Below, in pieces: positions 1-3,762 of a stretch of DNA of 5,538 nt. Location of the stretch: NCBI GenBank assembly GCA_003695455.1, contig RFJF01000438.1, positions 1 through 5,538 on the forward strand, given 5' to 3'. Made by a program: the position numbers and the translations under genes. Below the pieces are notes generated by a model. That model saw only the letters and a list, made by a program, of their open reading frames with translations. It had not been told where the DNA came from and made no database searches. Position 1 is the stretch's first letter. Each line of letters begins with the position of its first letter. This DNA is from Chloroflexota bacterium (GTDB lineage Bacteria; Chloroflexota; Anaerolineae; 4572-78; J111).

Positions 1-204
1 AACGATTGTCAAGCGCCGCGTTTGTTGAAGGGACGCGTTTGTTGGAGGGGTGCAAGGGATCGCCAAGAAGAGGCGGCCGAACCCAACCCGGCCCGCCGCC
101 ATGGTAATGGGTGGAATATCTTCAACCGCCAGCTTGATAAATATGAACGATGGCCCCCAAAGCGCAGCCAAAAGCAACAGCCACAAAAAATTGCGCAGCC
201 CCAT
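1..204 (-). CDS. EamA/DMT-family membrane transporter, N-terminal part (runs off left edge)
   Basis: The minus strand is open from an ATG at 204-202 to the window edge, giving 68 residues of an incomplete gene. Residues 1-15 are a strongly hydrophobic first membrane helix. They lead into W16-G17-P18-S19-F20 and then FIKLAVEDIPP (residues 22-32), the classic start of EamA-domain proteins of the drug/metabolite transporter superfamily (usual form WGSSFxxIK...IPP, then an Arg in the second helix, here R39). Known members export amino acids or metabolites across the inner membrane through about ten helices. An AGGGG Shine-Dalgarno sits 6 nt before the ATG, and the start is 32 nt after the ParB-like gene's stop, so it is probably the third gene of the Lrp operon. 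After about residue 49 the peptide turns polar (P50-C51-T52-P53-P54...), unlike the expected hydrophobic second helix. That is where a 17-bp tandem repeat lies, so the gene may be frameshifted or disrupted. The substrate cannot be inferred. The family call is fairly sure; integrity is doubtful. Confidence 0.72.
   Translation of the reverse strand, partial: MGLRNFLWLLLLAALWGPSFIFIKLAVEDIPPITMAAGRVGFGRLFLAIPCTPPTNASLQQTRRLTIV
17..50. repeat. 17-bp direct tandem repeat, two copies
   Basis: Copy one is 17-33 (cgcgtttgttgaaggga) and copy two is 34-50 (cgcgtttgttggagggg). They match at 15 of 17 positions and abut exactly. The 17-nt period is not a multiple of three, so gain or loss of one unit shifts the frame of the transporter gene that runs through it on the minus strand. 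Bases 1-16 bear only a weak resemblance to a further copy, so the array may or may not extend beyond the left edge. Confidence 0.75.
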
Positions 205-210
205 ACTTTT

Positions 211-215
211 CCCCT
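211..215 (-). promoter_or_regulatory. Ribosome binding site for the EamA-type gene
   Basis: Read on the minus strand, AGGGG (215-211) stands six bases before the ATG at 204-202. This supports a genuine translation start for a gene mostly outside the window and fixes its first codon. Confidence 0.6.
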
Positions 216-236
216 GATATTTTTTGGCGTGTGAAA

Positions 237-749
237 TTAGTTTTGCAGGCTGACGTTGCCGGTGCGCCAACCCAACCGGCGGTAAAATTCGGCCTCCGCG
301 GCGCCGCCCAACGGAATTTCTGTTACGTGGGCCTGAAGTGTTTGCCAACCCAAATAACTGGCTACAGACACACGATGATGCCCGTCTTCTACAAAATATA
401 CATCACCCACTTTATACACCTCGATGGGTGGAAAGCCGCGGCCGGTGATGGCCAGCGTGTAAATATTGCGCCAGCGCTCTTTGCTGCGGCCATCTGTCAT
501 GCGAGGTAAAAAATGGCGGGTAAAATGCTGGTTTCCGCCGGCGCTGCCCACAATGGATTTTACGGGGATGTCCAGAATTCCGAGATTGTGAGTTTGCCGC
601 GGCCCCAACTTTTTTACCAGTTCATTAAATGACAACAGGTATGCATTGCGCCGGGTAAACAGACTGCGAACAAGTTCCCAAAACCCACGGTGGCTGGCTT
701 TGCTGAATTCGTTTTCGCTTTGAATATAGGTGAGCATGTTTACATCCAC
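237..749 (-). CDS. Small ParB/sulfiredoxin-fold domain protein, function unknown
   Basis: 170 residues. An N-terminal helical part (about 10-50, with LLSFNELVKKLG at 38-49) is followed by a ParB-N/sulfiredoxin-like domain. In that domain IPVKSIVGSAG (61-71) resembles the first strand and loop. FPPIEVYKVGDVYFVEDGHHR (106-126) is the core, with DGHHRVSVA (122-130) in the position of the ParB box GxxR / sulfiredoxin GCHR nucleotide-binding motif. It lacks the DNA-binding and dimerisation domains of partition ParB, and no parA is near. From memory, similar short proteins, sometimes fused to universal-stress domains, are frequent in Chloroflexota; their role is not established. The start chosen is GTG at 749-747 because AGGAGGG lies 5 nt upstream; the ATG at 737 would sit 17 nt from it, and a start at 806 would overlap the regulator gene. 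It lies 60 nt after the Lrp-type gene and 32 nt before the transporter, so it is probably co-transcribed. CTP binding or nuclease activity is possible but unproven. Confidence 0.82.
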   Translation of the reverse strand: MDVNMLTYIQSENEFSKASHRGFWELVRSLFTRRNAYLLSFNELVKKLGPRQTHNLGILDIPVKSIVGSAGGNQHFTRHFLPRMTDGRSKERWRNIYTLAITGRGFPPIEVYKVGDVYFVEDGHHRVSVASYLGWQTLQAHVTEIPLGGAAEAEFYRRLGWRTGNVSLQN

Positions 750-754
750 TGAAA

Positions 755-761
755 CCCTCCT
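755..761 (-). promoter_or_regulatory. Strong Shine-Dalgarno deciding the GTG start of the ParB-like gene
   Basis: AGGAGGG on the minus strand (761-755) is followed by five bases and then GTG at 749-747. It is the best ribosome binding site in the window, and it favours the GTG over the in-frame ATG twelve bases further on. Confidence 0.75.
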
Positions 762-763
762 GT

Positions 764-791
764 TGGAGCATTGCCGGGAGGCAGCGCTCCA
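764..791 (-). promoter_or_regulatory. Intergenic hairpin next to the ParB-like gene's ribosome binding site
   Basis: In the transcript the outer stem is UGGAGC (791-786) with GCUCCA (769-764). After a 2x2 internal loop comes an inner stem UGCC (783-780) with GGCA (775-772), closed by a UCCC tetraloop. It begins 18 nt after the Lrp-type stop and ends 2 nt before the AGGAGGG. No U-tract follows, so it is not an intrinsic terminator. It could be an RNA processing or stability element, or modulate translation, since the CCUCC around the loop is complementary to GGAGG of the Shine-Dalgarno. The pairing is seen by eye only; the function is inference. Confidence 0.45.
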
Positions 792-809
792 GCAAAAGCT
801 CAACAAATG

Positions 810-1277
810 TTAACTCTGCGGTACAATCACCGATGTTTCTTTTAAGGTTGAAAGCACAATACTTGTGGTAGAGCGCGAAACCTGGGCGCTGCACCGGATA
901 CGTTCGATCAAATTTTCAAGCGCGCCGGGGTTGGCAACCCGAACCTTGAGCATGTAACAATCTTCTCCGGCCACACCGTGGCACTCAAGAATATCCGGCT
1001 CAACCTGGCACACCTGGTCAACACTTTTCTTTGATTCAAGGTAACTTTCTGACGTAGCCCCCACACTCAGCCGGATGAAGGCGGTGATGGGTTTATTGAG
1101 TAGTTCCGGGTCAACCACGGCTACGTACCCCCGAATGATGCCCTTTCGTTCCATTTTCTTCACCCGGTCATGAACGGTTGAGGTAGTCAACCCAACCTGC
1201 TCGGCAATGGCCGCATTTGACAGGCGGGCATCTTGCTGCAACAAAATCAAAATCTGACGGTCAATCTCGTCAATCAT
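810..1277 (-). CDS. Lrp/AsnC-family transcriptional regulator
   Basis: 155 residues, the normal family length. It opens with MIDEIDRQILILLQQDAR, the standard first helix. A helix-turn-helix follows at about 20-41 (SNAAIAEQVGLTTSTVHDRV), then the G-I-I-R-G-Y hinge (46-51). The C-terminal RAM/effector domain spans about 64-145. Its GVAGEDCYMLKVRV (101-114) corresponds to the TGxxDYxLxV loop that binds amino-acid effectors between dimers. Proteins of this family form dimers to octamers and respond to amino acids such as leucine, lysine or asparagine. ATG at 1277 is preferred because AGGA stands nine bases upstream; the in-frame GTG at 1298 would consume that site. It is divergent from lysA and heads an apparent operon with the ParB-like and EamA-type genes, so it likely controls lysA, its own operon or both. 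The effector cannot be read from the sequence, though lysine or diaminopimelate is a natural guess. Confidence 0.95.
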   Translation of the reverse strand: MIDEIDRQILILLQQDARLSNAAIAEQVGLTTSTVHDRVKKMERKGIIRGYVAVVDPELLNKPITAFIRLSVGATSESYLESKKSVDQVCQVEPDILECHGVAGEDCYMLKVRVANPGALENLIERIRCSAQVSRSTTSIVLSTLKETSVIVPQS

Positions 1278-1334
1278 CCGTATATTTCCTTTTTTCACCG
1301 AATAATATCCGGGTAAATTACAAGTATACAGAAA

Positions 1335-1363
1335 ATATTACGGTAGACTGTCAGGTTTGGCAA
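1335..1363 (-). promoter_or_regulatory. Candidate sigma-70-type promoter for the Lrp-type operon
   Basis: On the minus strand TTGCCA (1363-1358), a 17-nt spacer and TAATAT (1340-1335) match the consensus at 9 of 12 positions with ideal spacing. The start of transcription would fall near 1328, giving a leader of about 50 nt. The -35 box lies within an inverted repeat, which fits autoregulation. Judged by eye only. Confidence 0.42.
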
Positions 1364-1385
1364 GAGCCAATTTTGGTATTATCAA
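1357..1385 (+). promoter_or_regulatory. Candidate sigma-70-type promoter for lysA
   Basis: TTGGCA (1357-1362), 17 nt, TATCAA (1380-1385): also 9 of 12 to consensus, with a leader of about 115 nt to the lysA ATG. Its -35 box lies on the same bases as that of the opposite promoter, so both could not be occupied at once. A weaker alternative is TTTTGA (1396-1401), 16 nt, TACAAT (1418-1423), which has the better -10. Confidence 0.33.
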
Positions 1386-1405
1386 TGAGTCCAATTTTTG
1401 ATTGG
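1357..1405. promoter_or_regulatory. Cluster of TTGG/CCAA dyads, candidate regulator binding sites
   Basis: Three inverted repeats share the same half-site: TTGGC-aaga-GCCAA (1357-1370), CCAA-tt-ttGG-type dyad (1367-1376) and CCAAT-ttttg-ATTGG (1391-1405). The first covers the -35 boxes of both divergent candidate promoters. Lrp-family proteins wrap DNA over several spaced dyads, so this is the obvious place for the neighbouring regulator to bind. It does not match the E. coli Lrp consensus closely; assignment is inference. Confidence 0.45.
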
Positions 1406-1424
1406 CCGCAACCGGTATACAATT

Positions 1425-1452
1425 ACGAATTGCGAACTGCGAATTGCGAACG
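1425..1452. repeat. Heptanucleotide tandem repeat, four units
   Basis: Four consecutive 7-mers: acgaatt, gcgaact, gcgaatt, gcgaacg. This resembles the short tandemly repeated heptamers scattered between genes of some cyanobacteria and, from memory, Chloroflexota. It sits between the dyad cluster and the lysA start and is framed by TGATTGG (1399-1405) and its complement CCAATCA (1454-1460). It could be slippage-derived filler, a small interspersed element, or part of the lysA leader. Confidence 0.7.
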
Positions 1453-1493
1453 ACCAATCACCAAAAGATTTTTGCGGATAACACAAATCCTGT

Positions 1494-1497
1494 AAGG
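1494..1497 (+). promoter_or_regulatory. Weak ribosome binding site of lysA
   Basis: AAGG lies ten bases before the ATG at 1508. It is the only purine-rich match near the start and is weaker and further away than the site of the ParB-like gene. Confidence 0.4.
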
Positions 1498-1507
1498 TAA
1501 CACAACA

Positions 1508-2824
1508 ATGAACACAATCCTGTCTCTTTTTCCCAACGGAACCGCCGTTGACGCCCACGGACACCTCACGTTGCGCGGCCAACGCGCCGGCGCGCTGGCG
1601 GAACAGTTTGGCACACCGCTGTATGTTTATGATGTCGGCACAATCCGGGATAACATTAACGCTTACCGGCGCGGTCTGGAAAGGTACAGCGGGGCCGCGC
1701 AACTCACGTATGCCAGCAAGGCGTTTCTGTGTACGGCACTGGCCCGGCTGCTGAGCCGGGAAAAGGTGGGATTTGATGTGGCCTCGGCGGGCGAGATTTT
1801 TGTGGCCCGGCAGGGCGGCGCCAATCCGGCGCACATGCATTTGCACGGCAACAACAAAACCACGCTCGATCTGACCACGGCGCTGCAATCCGGAGTGGGG
1901 CAGATTGTGGTAGACAACACCGCAGAGTTGGACAGGCTGGCGGCGCTGGCGGAAACGTTTGACCAAACCGTCAACATCTGGCTGCGGGTAACGCCGGGGG
2001 TAGCTGTGCAAACCCATCACCAATTCACTGTAACCGGCACGGCCGACAGCAAGTTTGGGTTTCCGCTGGATACGGCGGCAGACGTGGCCGGCAAGCTGCT
2101 GGCCCGCGCCCAAACATTACGGTTGAGGTTGACCGGGTTGCACATTCACCTGGGGTCTCATTTTCACGATGCCCGGCCCGTGGCCGCGGCGATTGAAAAA
2201 TTACTGGATGTCGCCCAATCGCTACGCGAAGAGTACGGCTGGGCCATGCAGGATTTGTGCCCCGGCGGCGGCTGGGGCGTACCCTACCACCCCGCAGACC
2301 CGCCCATGCCGGCTGAGCCGTTTGTAGCCGGTTTGGTGCAGGCGGTAGAGAACGGCTGCCGGCGGCGTAACCTGCCGCTACCCCGCCTGATTTTGGAGCC
2401 AGGGCGCTCGGTGGTGGCACAGGCGGGGGTGGCCCTGTACACGGTGGGGGCGCGCAAAGAAATTGCCGGTGTACGTACCTACGTGGCCGTTGACGGCGGC
2501 CTGGCCGATAATCCCCGCCCGGCGCTGTACGGCGCAAAATACAGCGCCCTGCTGGCAAACAGGGCGGCAGAAGCGGCGGTTGAGACGGTGGCGGTGGCCG
2601 GCCCGTTTTGTGAATCCGGAGATATTTTGATTCAGGAGGTGGCGTTGCCCCGCGCACAGCCCGGTGATATTTTGGCTGTGCCGGTAGCCGGAGCGTACCA
2701 GCTTTCTATGAGCAGTAATTACAACGCGGCGCTCAGGCCGGCCGTTGTTTTTTTAGAGCAAGACAGCGCATCGTTGGTCATTCGGCGGGAGACGTTTAAG
2801 GATTTGGTGCGGCGCGATCAATGA
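1508..2824 (+). CDS. lysA: Diaminopimelate decarboxylase, last step of lysine synthesis
   Basis: 438 residues, full length for this cytosolic PLP enzyme, which decarboxylates meso-diaminopimelate to L-lysine. It has the fold-type III layout: an alanine-racemase-like barrel (about 35-310) and a C-terminal beta domain. Visible landmarks: FGTPLYVYD (34-42); YASKAF with K71 as the lysine that holds PLP; HGNNK (113-117), typical of LysA; LHIHLGSH (211-218); the phosphate-binding GGGWG (253-257); EPGRS (297-301); NPRPALYGAKY (335-345), with R337 and Y341 expected to bind substrate; CESGD (368-372), where the catalytic C368 comes from the partner subunit and E369 separates it from ornithine decarboxylase; GAY with Y397 against the cofactor; and SNYN (403-406). 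All key residues are present, so it should be active. No other lysine-pathway genes are adjacent. It is divergent from an Lrp-type regulator, the likely controller, and its last 7 bp overlap the end of cdaA on the other strand. Confidence 0.97.
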   Translation: MNTILSLFPNGTAVDAHGHLTLRGQRAGALAEQFGTPLYVYDVGTIRDNINAYRRGLERYSGAAQLTYASKAFLCTALARLLSREKVGFDVASAGEIFVARQGGANPAHMHLHGNNKTTLDLTTALQSGVGQIVVDNTAELDRLAALAETFDQTVNIWLRVTPGVAVQTHHQFTVTGTADSKFGFPLDTAADVAGKLLARAQTLRLRLTGLHIHLGSHFHDARPVAAAIEKLLDVAQSLREEYGWAMQDLCPGGGWGVPYHPADPPMPAEPFVAGLVQAVENGCRRRNLPLPRLILEPGRSVVAQAGVALYTVGARKEIAGVRTYVAVDGGLADNPRPALYGAKYSALLANRAAEAAVETVAVAGPFCESGDILIQEVALPRAQPGDILAVPVAGAYQLSMSSNYNAALRPAVVFLEQDSASLVIRRETFKDLVRRDQ

Positions 2825-3714
2825 CGGACGCTGCTCCGTGATTCCCGTTCGTCGGCATCAGGCTGGCCAAACCCCAGCCGTTTTAAAATACGCCGGCCGT
2901 TGTTTTTGCCGCCGGCAAGCGTATCGTCAAGCAGTTGGTTTCTGAAAAAAGCCCGAAGTAGTTGTTCCAGCCGGCGCTGGTCAACGCCTTTAATGAGTTT
3001 GCCGTTGTGCGCCACAGAAATTAACCCGGTTTCCTCTGACACCACTACCGCAATGGCGTCCGTAGATTCGGTGATGCCCAGCGCTGCGCGATGCCGGGTA
3101 CCCAGCAGACGCATATCGGTGGCAATGTTGCCCCCCAGCGGCAGAACCACGGCCGCAGCCACTACTTTTTCTCCACGGATAATGACGGCGCCATCGTGCA
3201 GGGCGGTGCCGGGATAAAAAATAGTGGTCAACAACAGGGGGCTGACTCTGGCATCCAGCCGTTCACCGGATTCAATGTAATCTTCCAGGCCGGTTTCCCG
3301 CTCAAACACAATCAATCCGCCGTGCTGCAAACCCGATAACGCCACGGCTGCCGCAGAAACGGCCGAGATTGCCTCTTCAATTTGTGCCTGGGGCCGGCCG
3401 CCAGCCAGCACTTTGCCGGTACGGCCAACACGTTCCAGCGCGCGTCGGAGTTCGGGTTGAAAAATAACGGGGATGGCTACCAGCAGTGCGGGTAACGCTT
3501 TGTTAACCAGCCAGCTAAAAGCGGTCAGGTTGTTGAGGACGCTGGCAGAAATAATTGCCAAAATTGATAAAATGAGGATTCCGCGCAGCAACTGGACCGC
3601 GCGCGTACCCTGCAACAGGGTCAGTATCCAAAAAATCACCAGCGCCACCAAAAAGATATCAATGATGCTGATGAAATTGAGGCTGGCCAGAATGACGTTC
3701 AGATCAGATAACAA
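2818..3714 (-). CDS. cdaA: Membrane diadenylate cyclase making c-di-AMP (CdaA/DacA type)
   Basis: 298 residues. The enzyme joins two ATP into cyclic di-AMP, a messenger governing potassium, osmotic and cell-wall balance. Three predicted membrane helices (about 15-36, 41-60, 65-86) are followed by QPELRRALERVGR (86-98) and the cytosolic DAC domain (about 110-260). That domain carries the hallmark GTALHDGAVII (169-179, DGA at 174-176) and LGTRHRAALG (204-213, RHR at 207-209), then VSEETGLISVAHNGKL (225-240). All catalytic motifs are intact. A basic, then charged tail (about 268-298) extends past the domain. The start is a TTG at 3714: the frame is closed by a stop at 3750-3748, no ATG or GTG lies between, and the next Met is residue 201. 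A weak GGGG sits 5 nt upstream. The TPR gene ends 48 nt upstream on the same strand, so the two are probably co-transcribed. The cdaR and glmM partners of Firmicutes are not beside it. The 3' end overlaps lysA. Confidence 0.96.
   Translation of the reverse strand: MLSDLNVILASLNFISIIDIFLVALVIFWILTLLQGTRAVQLLRGILILSILAIISASVLNNLTAFSWLVNKALPALLVAIPVIFQPELRRALERVGRTGKVLAGGRPQAQIEEAISAVSAAAVALSGLQHGGLIVFERETGLEDYIESGERLDARVSPLLLTTIFYPGTALHDGAVIIRGEKVVAAAVVLPLGGNIATDMRLLGTRHRAALGITESTDAIAVVVSEETGLISVAHNGKLIKGVDQRRLEQLLRAFFRNQLLDDTLAGGKNNGRRILKRLGFGQPDADERESRSSVRH
2861..2884 (+). terminator. Possible intrinsic terminator for lysA inside the cdaA 3' end
   Basis: GGCTGG (2861-2866), a seven-base loop and CCAGCC (2874-2879) form a 6-bp GC-rich stem followed by GTTTT. 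It starts about 37 bp past the lysA stop, within antisense cdaA sequence. The T run is short, so at best it is a weak terminator. Confidence 0.3.
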
Positions 3715-3762
3715 AATTGCCCCGTGCTTTTCCGGTGTTCCGCAATATCAGAAACGCGCCCA

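Noticed and set aside
22..509. Plus-strand open frames at 22-234 and 150-509
   Set aside because: They lie antisense to the transporter start and the ParB-like gene, have no recognisable domain, and their composition reads like a complement of those genes.
237..749. Plasmid or chromosome partition ParB with parS sites
   Set aside because: The protein has only the N-terminal fold, no helix-turn-helix domain, and neither parA nor a parS-like 16-bp palindrome was noticed.
750..806. Longer start for the ParB-like protein at 806
   Set aside because: The extra 19 residues are unlike the family and encode the hairpin and ribosome site; a start there would also have no ribosome site of its own outside the regulator gene.
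625..894. Minus-strand frame of 89 residues across the junction of the regulator and ParB-like genes
   Set aside because: It overlaps two well-supported genes in another frame and shows no family features.
1386..1507. Lysine riboswitch (L-box) in the lysA leader
   Set aside because: The leader is at most about 115-120 nt, too short for the usual L-box of roughly 170-180 nt, and no five-way junction pattern or terminator stem was seen.
1382..2113. Minus-strand frame of 243 residues opposite lysA, and another at 2025-2657
   Set aside because: Both are rich in Arg, Pro and Gly as expected of GC-rich antisense frames; lysA on the plus strand has every catalytic motif.
1508..2824. Ornithine/arginine decarboxylase or carboxynorspermidine decarboxylase instead of LysA
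   Set aside because: HGNNK, CESGD with Glu after the catalytic Cys, and NPRPALYGAKY are diagnostic of diaminopimelate decarboxylase.
2892..2916. GCCGGC...GCCGGC repeat as a terminator after lysA
   Set aside because: The two GCCGGC copies are each self-complementary, the loop is 14 nt, and no T run follows the second arm on the plus strand.
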